In this document: piece after piece, positions 1 to 8,022 of the stretch
Position numbering within the stretch: the first letter of the stretch is position 1
Layout of the letters: every line of letters starts with the position of its first letter
Source: Paramuribaculum sp.
GTDB lineage: Bacteria > Bacteroidota > Bacteroidia > Bacteroidales > Muribaculaceae
NCBI GenBank assembly: GCA_009775605.1
Contig: VSPV01000007.1
Coordinates: 1 to 33,076 of the forward strand
Length of the DNA stretch: 33,076 nucleotides
Direction of reading: 5' to 3'
Program-made: the position numbers and the translations under genes
The notes under the pieces: generated by a model
Databases searched by the model: none
What the model was told of the DNA's origin: nothing
Seen by the model: the letters and a program-made list of their open reading frames with translations, nothing else

Positions 1-645
1 TACATGGACAATCTCTATGTGTCGGTATTTGCGGTGCTGCTCTATCTCGCAACTATTATTCTTCTCCGGGTGCTGATTGATAAAGGTGGACGTAAAGTCA
101 TTACTGCTTTTATATGCCTGTCGATAGTATTTATGATATGTCTGGTTTGGGACAATTACGCGAAAAGGGAGCCTGCGGTTTATTTCCTTAGAAACTCTAT
201 GAGGACGGATATTCTCGTGGATGATGGAACGTCACCTTGCCTTACGCTCAGCTCCACATCAAAAGCTCCTGTTTTTGAGGATATAATGGACAATGTGCGC
301 TGGCGTACCCGTGACTATATGGGTAAAAGGGATATAGATTCGATATTTTTATCGAAGGGAATTCCCGCTATGATTGTGCTTCCTGACGGAAAGAAAATTA
401 AAGTGGAGAGTGGAATGGAATCGGAAGAAACGGGAGTTGGTTGTGATTATCTTCTCGTGTGCCGCGGGTACCGTGGAAGAATAGAGGAATTGGTGGCAAA
501 GTGGAATCCGGACACTGTGATTCTGTCATCAGATTTAAATCCTTTAAGGGCTGCGCGTTATAGAGCAGAGGTGGGAAGGCCTGTCGTTGACCTTCGGGAA
601 AGATCGTTCAAAATTCCTATCTCCTCAAATCCGAGCCGGAAATAA
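1..645 (+). CDS. comEC: ComEC/Rec2-family protein, C-terminal fragment
   Basis: The reading frame is open from the first base, so this is the 3' end of a longer gene; the ATG at position 4 is probably internal. Two hydrophobic segments near the start (about residues 5-25 and 33-48) are followed by a soluble domain of about 160 residues. This matches the C-terminal end of ComEC/Rec2 proteins: last membrane helices, then a metallo-beta-lactamase-like extracytoplasmic domain. No HxHxDH metal motif is visible in the part present, which fits a degenerate C-terminal domain or simply the missing upstream part. ComEC forms the inner-membrane channel for single-stranded DNA in natural transformation. 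The 3' end overlaps the convergent folK-like gene by 88 bp. The family call comes from general resemblance and is moderately sure. Confidence 0.6.
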   Translation, partial: YMDNLYVSVFAVLLYLATIILLRVLIDKGGRKVITAFICLSIVFMICLVWDNYAKREPAVYFLRNSMRTDILVDDGTSPCLTLSSTSKAPVFEDIMDNVRWRTRDYMGKRDIDSIFLSKGIPAMIVLPDGKKIKVESGMESEETGVGCDYLLVCRGYRGRIEELVAKWNPDTVILSSDLNPLRAARYRAEVGRPVVDLRERSFKIPISSNPSRK

Positions 646-992
646 TCTCTATTGATATCCGTGGGTTTAAGTATTTCGTCATTATAAATCACAAGGTCCA
701 GATCGATAGTTACAATCCCCGTACTACGGCTGGACAATGTTCGTCCGTGATTATTCTCATAATCTTTCAAGGAAGTAATGATTTCATCCTTGTTAAGAGG
801 CGTGTTTCCCACAATGACAGCGTTGCTATACCTGCGGCCTACAGAGATTGCTTTCTTCCCCACGGGATCAGTGATATAAACCGAGGATGCCACGACATTA
901 GAGAATATTTCAGAGCACCATACGATTGCGGATTTTACGGAGTTATCCGCATTGTGTGAATTGCTTCCTATTCCTATGGCTATTCGGTTCAT
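558..992 (-). CDS. folK: HPPK-like (FolK) pyrophosphokinase, divergent
   Basis: This 144-residue protein resembles 2-amino-4-hydroxy-6-hydroxymethyldihydropteridine diphosphokinase, which transfers pyrophosphate from ATP to the pterin in folate synthesis. The N-terminus IAIGIGSN matches the family's opening glycine/asparagine motif, and VTIDLDLVIYND carries the two Mg-binding aspartates (usually D-L-D). GRTLSSRSTG fits the flexible arginine loop. The usual PHP motif after the DLD strand is missing; there is LKPTDINRDYF instead, so the family's usual histidine is absent. The ATG at 992 is a clear start. The gene lies 29 bp downstream of the metallophosphoesterase gene on the same strand, probably as the last gene of that operon. 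Its last 29 codons, including the stop, overlap the convergent comEC end. Assignment is good at fold level; catalytic competence is less sure. Confidence 0.72.
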   Translation of the reverse strand: MNRIAIGIGSNSHNADNSVKSAIVWCSEIFSNVVASSVYITDPVGKKAISVGRRYSNAVIVGNTPLNKDEIITSLKDYENNHGRTLSSRSTGIVTIDLDLVIYNDEILKPTDINRDYFRLGFEEIGILNDLSRRSTTGLPTSAL

Positions 993-1021
993 TGCCTGTG
1001 AGTAGAAAAATAAGCTATTTA

Positions 1022-2212
1022 CTATCGTACCGAAGGTTGTCTTCTCAGAGTGATAAATGTGATTTCGGGGGTTGCGCCAAATCTCATCGGAAGGCCAACA
1101 GTGCCGGCTCCGATATTGACATACAGTTTATGCATGTCAAGGCTGTCGGAATATAATCCTCCCCACGTAGGGTATTTGAAAACGGCGGGGGATAGTCCTA
1201 AAACCTCAATCTGCATGGCATGGGTGTGTCCTGAAAGAGTCAAAGGAATATCGATTCTCCTGTCGGCTATGCTGTCGGTCCAATGGGCCGGATTATGGGA
1301 GAGGAGAATCTTAAAGCTGCCGTCGTTGATATCGGGATAGGCTTTCGCGAGTGAGCCATAGCATTTAAATGGTGGATCTCCAATATTCTCAACGCCGATT
1401 ATCACGATGGAATCGTTACCCCTGTGCAACGTTGAGGACTCGTTAAGCAGAAGTTTCCATCCCATACCGCGCTGGATTGATACAAGGCTGTCTACATTGG
1501 CTTGTTTTGCGAGGGGAGAGTCCCATTTAAAATAGTCGCCGTAGTCATGGTTGCCAAGTATGGAATAGACTCCATAGGGCGCTTTCAGCCGGGAGAGAGG
1601 GGATATGTGAGGGCGTACTTCCTCGGTGCGGGAATTTACAATGTCGCCTGTGAATGCTATTATATCTGCATTCAGACTGTTGACCTTTTCAACGAGTTTA
1701 GATGTAAAAGTGGTATCGGCAGCGTAAGTGCCGGTGTGCAGATCGGAGATCTGGGCTATGGTGAGACCGTCGAACCTCTCCGGTAAATCAGGCACAACAA
1801 TCTCCACCTCGTTAACCTCGATTCTGAATCTGTTGATGAGAGCGCCCCACCACATTCCTGCAAAAATAATTGCCGCAAGCGATACCCCGATAATGCTCAG
1901 GGGACGCCATTGCTTGCTTCTCCATATCTTGGGCAAAAAGGATATGATGTCGAACAGCCCAGCTATTAATTTAGCGGTGGAAAAGGAAAGAAAGATGAAC
2001 CCCGACCACATCATGAACCTTACGTTCGCGTCAATCTGTCCTTTGGATATTGTGTGGAATCCAAAGAATAGAAGTATATAGAGAAAAACGGAGACTGCGG
2101 CGTAAGTAATGGACAAATATTTTTTACGCCTGTGGCGCAGTCGCAAAAATAAATAAATGTCACATAATACAACGAGACAAAGCACTATGCCTAAGAAACC
2201 GGGGATTCTCAT
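1022..2212 (-). CDS. Membrane-anchored calcineurin-like metallophosphoesterase (YkuE-like)
   Basis: The 396-residue protein has four likely membrane helices in its first third (about residues 3-23, 33-52, 66-88, 105-125) and a calcineurin-type phosphoesterase domain from about residue 150. The metal-binding series is complete: ISDLH (D157, H159), TGD (D190), GNHD (N221, H222), a later LLSHNP histidine and GHTHAM near the C-terminus. This layout matches YkuE/YaeI-type phosphoesterases, some of which act on lipid or nucleotide phosphates; the substrate here cannot be read from sequence. The catalytic domain probably faces the periplasm or the membrane surface. It starts 16 bp after the stop of the acyltransferase gene, so the two are probably co-transcribed and may share a phospholipid context. 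Confidence 0.88.
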   Translation of the reverse strand: MRIPGFLGIVLCLVVLCDIYLFLRLRHRRKKYLSITYAAVSVFLYILLFFGFHTISKGQIDANVRFMMWSGFIFLSFSTAKLIAGLFDIISFLPKIWRSKQWRPLSIIGVSLAAIIFAGMWWGALINRFRIEVNEVEIVVPDLPERFDGLTIAQISDLHTGTYAADTTFTSKLVEKVNSLNADIIAFTGDIVNSRTEEVRPHISPLSRLKAPYGVYSILGNHDYGDYFKWDSPLAKQANVDSLVSIQRGMGWKLLLNESSTLHRGNDSIVIIGVENIGDPPFKCYGSLAKAYPDINDGSFKILLSHNPAHWTDSIADRRIDIPLTLSGHTHAMQIEVLGLSPAVFKYPTWGGLYSDSLDMHKLYVNIGAGTVGLPMRFGATPEITFITLRRQPSVR

Positions 2213-2228
2213 TTGTCGGAAAGACCTT

Positions 2229-3410
2229 TCAGTCAGGTATTACAGTGCCGCATCTTTTGCCGGAGGCGGCAATCTTGTTTTTTAGCGGGTTGAAATACAT
2301 TGTAAGCATCATTTCCCGCATATAATCGCGATCCATTACCGAAACACTGTCAAGACGAACCTTGTCAAGCTGCTGTTCTATGTAGTTCTGGAAGCTGTGG
2401 AGTTCTTCTTCTGTATACTCTGCGTGGTATTCCTGATTGTGGTGCAGGAGGTCGTGAGCAATATAATTGATGGGGAAAATCTTGTAGTTGGAATGAATCT
2501 CGCAGTCGATTGCCGAGCAAACGCTTTTCAGAATCTCAGCCTTATCGGTATCAGCAGGAAGTTTCGTGAGGAAATCATTTATGCCGCGACCAATCTGAAA
2601 ATGCACTCTGCCCTTGGGCTGCAGAAGTCCGGTCTCCATACTGAGCAAATCGTCGTGAGGCGATTTTTTGAATGCGGGATCCAGGCGTTTCAGCAGGAAC
2701 TCGGTGGCCTTCAGATAGTCGTTGGGGTCATACTCGTATGAAATAGCCACCGGTATTATATTGGCGCTGATGATATTTTCAAGCAATGTCCCTCCGCCCT
2801 CGAGACCTATCATTTTGATAAGGCTCTCCTGGGTTACATCATTGGAGTCCTTTGCTCGGCCTTCCCGCTGTGCAATCCAAAGGCTTTCATGCTTCTGGTT
2901 GATACAGTAATGTATATATGCAGAGAGCTGTTTTGCGGCGGTAAGCGCCTGAGTGATTTTGAGATTGCGCTTGACTATAAAGCTTTTGTTGAGCTTTACC
3001 AGATCGGTAATCCAGTCATAAATCAACAAATTGTTGCCGATTGCAACTTCCGATGTGGGGAAGTCGTGGGTCAGGAAGCAATAGTTGAGAAAGGAGGCGT
3101 CGAGCACGATATCACGGTGGTTCGACATGAAAGTATAGCTTTGGTCATGGCTGATGTTGTGGAGGGCGCCGCAGGTGATGCCCGATGTGGTGCGTTTTGC
3201 AAGCATCCCGAGGAAGGAACGCATCACTTTGCTCTGAAACTCGTTGCCGTCCTTGACACTCAGAAGCACCTTTACAAATTCAGGATAGTCTACATCGGGC
3301 ATAACATATCTTACCGCATGCTCGAACCCTTCTTCGTGGACAAGATGCGCCATTCTTTCCTTGAATTCCTCCTGCCCGTAAGGGGCTATATCGCTGAAAT
3401 CATATTCCAT
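2229..3410 (-). CDS. Glycerophosphate/1-acylglycerol-3-phosphate acyltransferase-like protein
   Basis: This 393-residue protein has the NHRD...LD block at residues 97-104 and so resembles PlsB/PlsC-type acyltransferases, which esterify glycerol-phosphate in phospholipid synthesis. The histidine and the second aspartate are separated by five residues rather than the usual four. A hydrophilic C-terminal region of about 200 residues follows. There is no signal peptide and no obvious transmembrane helix. I start it at the ATG at 3410; a TTG two codons upstream is less likely. A -7 like element (TACCTTTG on the minus strand) lies about 53 bp upstream. The gene heads a likely operon with the metallophosphoesterase and folK-like genes. 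The exact acyl acceptor is unknown. Confidence 0.72.
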   Translation of the reverse strand: MEYDFSDIAPYGQEEFKERMAHLVHEEGFEHAVRYVMPDVDYPEFVKVLLSVKDGNEFQSKVMRSFLGMLAKRTTSGITCGALHNISHDQSYTFMSNHRDIVLDASFLNYCFLTHDFPTSEVAIGNNLLIYDWITDLVKLNKSFIVKRNLKITQALTAAKQLSAYIHYCINQKHESLWIAQREGRAKDSNDVTQESLIKMIGLEGGGTLLENIISANIIPVAISYEYDPNDYLKATEFLLKRLDPAFKKSPHDDLLSMETGLLQPKGRVHFQIGRGINDFLTKLPADTDKAEILKSVCSAIDCEIHSNYKIFPINYIAHDLLHHNQEYHAEYTEEELHSFQNYIEQQLDKVRLDSVSVMDRDYMREMMLTMYFNPLKNKIAASGKRCGTVIPD

Positions 3411-3462
3411 ATTCAAATCTAATCAGTAGTTCGTAAATAACCGTTAGAAGTCTATTATTATC

Positions 3463-3470
3463 CAAAGGTA
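3463..3470 (-). promoter_or_regulatory. Bacteroidota -7 element upstream of the acyltransferase gene
   Basis: TACCTTTG on the minus strand matches the TAnnTTTG consensus exactly. No convincing TTG/TTTG partner is seen 19-21 bp further upstream. The predicted start point would leave a leader of about 45 nt before the ATG at 3410. Confidence 0.5.
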
Positions 3471-3547
3471 ACGATTATAATCAAGTAAAATAAAATTCTT
3501 AATGTTATTTAAGATAATGCACGAAAAGGCTCCAAACGTGTAACGAC

Positions 3548-4648
3548 TCAGCTTTCCGTTGCGGAATTCCTAATTCCTGTTGCTCCGGTGTAAACCCTCC
3601 AGCGCTCAATCATAGACTGCATATCATCAGGAATTTCAGATGAAAAGAACATCTCCTTCCGCGTGCGGGGGTGAACAAAGCCGAGGGTGCGGGCGTGGAG
3701 TGCCTGACGGGGACAGATCTTAAAGCAGTTTTCCACGAACTGGCGGTATTTAGCCGTTCGCTCCCCCCGGAGTATCTCATCGCCCCCATAGCGGGAGTCG
3801 TTGAGAAGGGGATGCCCTATATGCTTCATGTGTACACGAATCTGGTGCGTGCGTCCCGTTTCAAGAACGCATTTCACCACAGAGACATATCCCAGTTTTT
3901 CTATTACGCTGTAATTGGTAGCCGCATGCTTTCCTTCAGAGCCGTCGGGAAACACTGTCATCTGCAGCCTGTCCTTCGGATTCCTGCCGATGTTCCCTTC
4001 GATTCTGCCGCTTTCGGGCGAAGGTATCCCCCAGACCACGGCTACATATTCTCTTCGGGTGGTTTTCTCGAAGAACTGTTTGCCGAGAAAAGTCTTGGCG
4101 TCAGGATTCTTGGCTACGACCAAAAGTCCTGAGGTGTCTTTGTCTATGCGGTGCACGAGTCCGAGGCGAGGATCGTTGACGTCGTAATTCGGGTTGTTTC
4201 TGAAGTGCCAGGCGAGTGCATTGACAAGTGTACCGCTGTAATTGCCATGACCCGGATGCACAACGAGGCCCGGCTGCTTGTTGACTACAAGCACATCCTC
4301 GTCCTCATAAACTATGTCCAACGGAATGTCTTCGGCTATTATCTCGAAGTCGTATCTGGGGCGATCCATCACCACGCTTACCACATCGAGAGGTTTCACG
4401 CGGTAATTGCTTTTTACCGGTTTGCCGTTCACAAGTATGCAGCCGGCTTCGGCTGCCTGTTGGATTCTGTTGCGGGAAGACCGCTGAAGTCTTTCCACCA
4501 GAAACTTATCGACGCGAAGAAGCTGCTGTCCCTTGTCGGCCACGAAGCGAAAATGCTCGTAGAGCTCGCATTCCTCGCCGTCTTCGACAGTGGCCGATAA
4601 TTCGTCGTCCGGTATGATGGGCTCTTGGGACTCTAAAGATACTTCCAT
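3548..4648 (-). CDS. rluD: RluA/RluD-family rRNA pseudouridine synthase
   Basis: The protein (366 aa) has an acidic N-terminal extension, then an S4 RNA-binding domain (about residues 43-95) and the RluA-type catalytic domain. The signature HRIDKDTSGLLVVAKN is at residues 166-181, with D169 as the expected catalytic aspartate, and the later TGRTHQIRVH motif is intact. Enzymes of this type convert uridine to pseudouridine in 23S rRNA. The S4 domain plus overall length favour RluD/RluC over RluA, but the target site cannot be assigned by eye. Its ATG overlaps the stop of the upstream PASTA gene by one base (TAATG), so the two are translationally coupled. Confidence 0.93.
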   Translation of the reverse strand: MEVSLESQEPIIPDDELSATVEDGEECELYEHFRFVADKGQQLLRVDKFLVERLQRSSRNRIQQAAEAGCILVNGKPVKSNYRVKPLDVVSVVMDRPRYDFEIIAEDIPLDIVYEDEDVLVVNKQPGLVVHPGHGNYSGTLVNALAWHFRNNPNYDVNDPRLGLVHRIDKDTSGLLVVAKNPDAKTFLGKQFFEKTTRREYVAVVWGIPSPESGRIEGNIGRNPKDRLQMTVFPDGSEGKHAATNYSVIEKLGYVSVVKCVLETGRTHQIRVHMKHIGHPLLNDSRYGGDEILRGERTAKYRQFVENCFKICPRQALHARTLGFVHPRTRKEMFFSSEIPDDMQSMIERWRVYTGATGIRNSATES

Positions 4649-5271
4649 TACAAAAGGTCAACTTGTTCTACCGGTTCTGTGGATAAAGAAGCGGAATCAG
4701 GCATGACATTGCCATCGCCTACTTCAAGCACAATATGGGAATCGACGGCGATTCTCGCGCCGGCTGATAACGGCACTCCATTACGGGTGGCTTTGAGGAC
4801 AAGATCCTTAAAATCCGACGGTACCATTCTTACGGTTATGTTGTTGATTCCAAGACCCTGCAGGGATGACTGTGCCTGACGAAGAGAGATATCCGTAAGA
4901 TTGGGGATGGTTACGGATTTAGGACTGAAGGCATTTATGGTCACGTAAATGAGGCGGCCGTCCTTAACTTTTGTCCCAACCTTGGGATTCTGTTCAACCA
5001 CGGTTCCGGGACGCGTGGAGGTATCGTATATAGAGTCGGTGAGTTCTACGGTGAATCCTTCGTTAACCAAAGTGTTTCTTGCGTCCTGGAAACTTTTGCC
5101 TTTTACGTCGGGCACAACAAGATATTCACCATGATGAGTCCATGAGTCAAGCCACAGTGTGGCAATCCAGAGAATCACAATTCCTACGCCACACATGATA
5201 AGTAGATTGACAAGCACCTTATACCAAAGGCGGTCGGAGCGTTTGACGGTCGGCTTATTTTCGGTATTCAC
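4648..5271 (-). CDS. Single-pass membrane protein with two PASTA domains
   Basis: This 207-residue protein has a short basic cytoplasmic N-terminus, one membrane helix (about residues 20-41) and two PASTA repeats in the periplasmic part (about 52-110 and 115-180), each with the typical VPDL/IPNL opening and an A...L...G pattern. PASTA domains are known from Ser/Thr kinases and penicillin-binding proteins, where they can sense peptidoglycan; no kinase or transpeptidase domain is attached here. The start is GTG: an in-frame TAA lies immediately before it (5272-5274), and no ATG occurs before the membrane helix. The gene is coupled to the pseudouridine synthase gene downstream through a one-base stop/start overlap. 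Confidence 0.88.
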   Translation of the reverse strand: MNTENKPTVKRSDRLWYKVLVNLLIMCGVGIVILWIATLWLDSWTHHGEYLVVPDVKGKSFQDARNTLVNEGFTVELTDSIYDTSTRPGTVVEQNPKVGTKVKDGRLIYVTINAFSPKSVTIPNLTDISLRQAQSSLQGLGINNITVRMVPSDFKDLVLKATRNGVPLSAGARIAVDSHIVLEVGDGNVMPDSASLSTEPVEQVDLL

Positions 5272-5336
5272 TTAAATTTCAGTATAAATGGTATGAATTA
5301 GGAAAGAGCTTGAAGAATTAATCTCTTCGGCTGGTG

Positions 5337-5344
5337 CAAAATTA
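5337..5344 (-). promoter_or_regulatory. -7 element for the PASTA-rluD operon
   Basis: TAATTTTG on the minus strand matches TAnnTTTG. It lies about 65 bp upstream of the GTG start. No good -33 partner is seen at normal spacing, so confidence is moderate. Confidence 0.45.
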
Positions 5345-5513
5345 CATAAAATTTCCAAATGCACACAGAATGCATCAAAACTCCTGCTAAAAGAGATATG
5401 GAGAGAGTTGTGCCAGATCTTTTTGTGTGATAAAATATGTGATATGATTAGTGGCTGATGCAAACATTCATCAAAAAAAGTGGGGAACCGGCCGAAATAT
5501 AGAATATTATTAT

Positions 5514-5521
5514 TACCTTTG
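5514..5521 (+). promoter_or_regulatory. -7 element for rpsP
   Basis: TACCTTTG matches the TAnnTTTG consensus and sits 41 bp upstream of the rpsP ATG. The expected -33 position has no TTTG. The A/T-rich leader (AATTAATTAAC...) without a strong Shine-Dalgarno sequence is typical of Bacteroidota. Confidence 0.55.
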
Positions 5522-5562
5522 CGGCCGAAAACAATACAAAACCAAATTAATTAACTAATTTA

Positions 5563-6114
5563 ATGGCAACAAAAATCAGATTACAGCGTCATGGTCGCAA
5601 GAACTATGCGTTTTATCCCATTGTAATCGCCGATAGCAGGGCACCACGAGATGGTAAGTTTATTGAAAGGATAGGTTCCTATAATCCGAACACTAATCCT
5701 GCTACAATAACATTAAACTTCGAACGGGCTTTGTATTGGTTGAACGTAGGCGCACAGCCCACCGACACAGCTCGCGCTATTCTTTCCAACGAAGGCGTGC
5801 TTCTGATGAAGCATCTTCAGGGTGGCGTGAAGAAAGGTGCATTCGACGAGGCAGAGGCACAGCGTCGTTTCGAGGCCTGGAAGCAGAAGAAGCAGGCATC
5901 TGTAGATGCAAAGCGTTCTTCCATGGCTGACAAGAAGGAGCAGGAGCTCAAACAGCGTCTTGCCGACGAGCAGGCCAAGAATGCCGCCAAGGCAGAGGCC
6001 GTAGCCAAGAAGAAGGCTGAAATAGCCGCCGCAAAGGCTGCCGAGGCAGCTGAAGCCGCCGCTGCTGAAGCTGCAAACGAGGCTCCCGCCGAAGAGGCAC
6101 CCGCCGCTGAATAA
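5563..6114 (+). CDS. rpsP: 30S ribosomal protein S16 with long Ala/Lys/Glu-rich tail
   Basis: The first 80 or so residues are a standard bS16: MATKIRLQRHGRK opening, YPIVIADSRAPRDGKFIERIG, and the NPNTNPATITL...ALYWLNVGAQPTDTA region. S16 binds 16S rRNA early in 30S assembly. The rest, to residue 183, is a charged, alanine-rich extension with KKAEIAAAKAAEAAEAA-like runs, likely a long helix or disordered arm; this doubles the usual length of about 80-100 residues. Extended S16 proteins occur in Bacteroidota. The gene stands alone, not next to rimM/trmD, with its own promoter and a hairpin terminator at 6150-6179. Confidence 0.97.
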   Translation: MATKIRLQRHGRKNYAFYPIVIADSRAPRDGKFIERIGSYNPNTNPATITLNFERALYWLNVGAQPTDTARAILSNEGVLLMKHLQGGVKKGAFDEAEAQRRFEAWKQKKQASVDAKRSSMADKKEQELKQRLADEQAKNAAKAEAVAKKKAEIAAAKAAEAAEAAAAEAANEAPAEEAPAAE

Positions 6115-6149
6115 AAATCAGCGATAAGGTAAAGCTTACAGAATCAGAC

Positions 6150-6179
6150 GAGGTCGCACCTGATGGTGTGGCCTCTTTT
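6150..6179 (+). terminator. Rho-independent terminator after rpsP
   Basis: GAGGTCGCACC (6150-6160) pairs with GGTGTGGCCTC (6165-6175) around a TGAT loop, with two G-T wobbles in 11 bp, and is followed by TTTTG. Confidence 0.8.
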
Positions 6180-6254
6180 GTTGTCGGTTTTTTGTCTGAT
6201 ATTGCGGGCCGACTGTGATGGTTGCTGTCATTATTTACATTTATCCCGTATATA

Positions 6255-6284
6255 TTGTGCAATGGCGAAAATTCATTAAATTTG
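6255..6284 (+). promoter_or_regulatory. Promoter of glnS
   Basis: TTG at 6255-6257, a 19-bp spacer, and TAAATTTG at 6277-6284 form a complete Bacteroidota promoter. It lies downstream of an in-frame upstream ATG at 6215, which supports translation starting at 6317 instead. Confidence 0.75.
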
Positions 6285-6316
6285 CACCATTAAAACCAAT
6301 ACAAATACTCAACAAA

Positions 6317-8020
6317 ATGTCGGAAAAGGAAATTGAAATAACCGAAGAGAAAAAAGGGTTGAACTTTGTGGAACAGATAGTTTGGGACGATCTGCAGGCC
6401 GGAAAGAACGGAGGCAGACTCAATACGCGTTTCCCCCCGGAACCCAACGGTTATCTCCATATAGGTCACGCAAAGGCGATATGCATGAATTTTGGCGTTG
6501 CCGAAAAATTCGGAGGTACATATAATCTCAGGTTTGACGATACCAATCCGGCCAAAGAAGATGTAGAGTATGTTGATTCCATAAAGGAGGATATACATTG
6601 GCTTGGTTTTGACTGGGGTGACCGCGAATACTATGCGAGCGATTACTTCCCGAAGCTTTATGACCTCGCCGTCCGGCTCATTAAAGAGGGAAAGGCTTAC
6701 GTTGACGACCAGACCTCGGAGGAAATCGCCGCCCAGAAAGGAACTCCTACGGAACCGGGAACCGAAAGCCCGTTCAGAAACCGTACTCCCGAGGAAAATC
6801 TCGATCTTTTCGAGAGAATGAACAAAGGAGAGTTTGAGGAGGGTTCGAGAGTGCTTCGTGCCAAAATAGATATGGCAAACCCCAACATGCACTTCCGCGA
6901 CCCCATCATGTATCGAATAATCAAATATCCCCACCATAGGACCGGCAATACATGGAACGTCTATCCCATGTATGATTTCGCACATGGCCAGAGCGATTAT
7001 TTCGAAGGTGTGACACATTCAATCTGCACACTGGAGTTTGAAGTGCATCGTCCGCTTTACGAATATTTTGTAAAGGAGCTTGCTGATGAAACCTATTGCC
7101 CCCGACAGATAGAATTCAACCGTCTGAACCTCACTTATACAGTGATGAGCAAGCGTAAGCTGCTTCAGCTCGTCAAGGAAGGACTGGTGAGCGGCTGGGA
7201 CGATCCCCGCATGCCCACTTTGAGCGGTATGCGCCGTCGTGGATTCACACCTCGCTCAATCCGTAACTTCGTTGACCGTATCGGTTATACAAAATATGAG
7301 GCCCTTAACGACATCTCGCTTCTTGAGCATGCGGTGCGTGAGGATCTGAACGCTATATCAACCCGAGGAATGGCTGTAATCAATCCGGTCAAGCTCGTGA
7401 TAACCAACTATCCTGAGGGTAAGACCGAAATGGTTGAGATGGAAAATAATCCTGAGAATCCTGAAGAAGGAGTTCATTCCATGCCGTTTAGCCGGGAAAT
7501 TTACATCGAGAGAGAGGATTTCATGGAAAATCCCCCGAAGAAATTCTTCCGTCTGGCCCCGGAAGCTGAGGTAAGGCTTAAAGGCGCATACATAATCAAA
7601 TGCACCGGTGTGGTTAAGGATGGAGATGGAAATATTACTGAAATCCAGTGCACGTATGATCCGGAAACCCGAAGCGGAATGCCCGGCAGCATGAGGAAAG
7701 TAAAGGGTACTCTCCATTGGGTATCCGCATCTCATGCCGTTGATGCCACCGCAAGAATTTACGACAGGCTTTTTGCCGTCGAGAATCCCGGAGCAGAGAC
7801 CGAACGCGATTTCCGCGAACTTCTGAATCCCGATTCTCTGAAAGTAGTAGAGCACATAAAAATTGAGCCTTTCCTGGCGGAAAATGCTGTTCCAGGTTCG
7901 CATTTCCAGTTCCAGCGAATCGGTTATTTCACTCCCGATAAGGACTCCAAGCCCGGCAATCTGGTGTTTAACCGCACTATTGCGCTTAAGGACAGCTGGG
8001 AAAAAGCACAGAAGAAATAA
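6317..8020 (+). CDS. glnS: Glutaminyl-tRNA synthetase
   Basis: GlnRS (567 aa) charges tRNA-Gln with glutamine. The class I signature PPEPNGYLHIGHAKAI contains HIGH at residues 48-51, and the KMSKS counterpart is VMSKRK at 276-281, the typical GlnRS variant. The catalytic core is followed by the two beta-barrel anticodon-binding domains, ending in FNRTIALKDSW, as is usual for the family. The start at 6317 (MSEKEIEITEEKK) fits known GlnRS lengths; extending to 6215 would put the promoter inside the gene and add a non-homologous hydrophobic stretch. GlnRS presence implies direct glutaminylation rather than only the GatCAB route. Confidence 0.97.
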   Translation: MSEKEIEITEEKKGLNFVEQIVWDDLQAGKNGGRLNTRFPPEPNGYLHIGHAKAICMNFGVAEKFGGTYNLRFDDTNPAKEDVEYVDSIKEDIHWLGFDWGDREYYASDYFPKLYDLAVRLIKEGKAYVDDQTSEEIAAQKGTPTEPGTESPFRNRTPEENLDLFERMNKGEFEEGSRVLRAKIDMANPNMHFRDPIMYRIIKYPHHRTGNTWNVYPMYDFAHGQSDYFEGVTHSICTLEFEVHRPLYEYFVKELADETYCPRQIEFNRLNLTYTVMSKRKLLQLVKEGLVSGWDDPRMPTLSGMRRRGFTPRSIRNFVDRIGYTKYEALNDISLLEHAVREDLNAISTRGMAVINPVKLVITNYPEGKTEMVEMENNPENPEEGVHSMPFSREIYIEREDFMENPPKKFFRLAPEAEVRLKGAYIIKCTGVVKDGDGNITEIQCTYDPETRSGMPGSMRKVKGTLHWVSASHAVDATARIYDRLFAVENPGAETERDFRELLNPDSLKVVEHIKIEPFLAENAVPGSHFQFQRIGYFTPDKDSKPGNLVFNRTIALKDSWEKAQKK

Positions 8021-8022
8021 AT

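Larger units (their letters stand above)
5272..5562. other. Divergent intergenic region between the PASTA gene and rpsP
   Basis: This AT-rich 291-bp spacer separates divergent genes. It carries a -7 like element facing each way (5337-5344 on minus, 5514-5521 on plus). A short frame on the minus strand through the region has no protein-like features. I see no RNA gene. Confidence 0.6.

Noticed and set aside
5272..5463. 63-codon minus-strand frame just upstream of the PASTA gene
   Set aside because: It is in frame with the PASTA gene but ends at the TAA before its GTG, spans the promoter region and has no protein-like composition.
6215..6316. N-terminal extension of glnS to an upstream ATG
   Set aside because: It would put the promoter (6255-6284) inside the gene and add a hydrophobic stretch not seen in GlnRS proteins.
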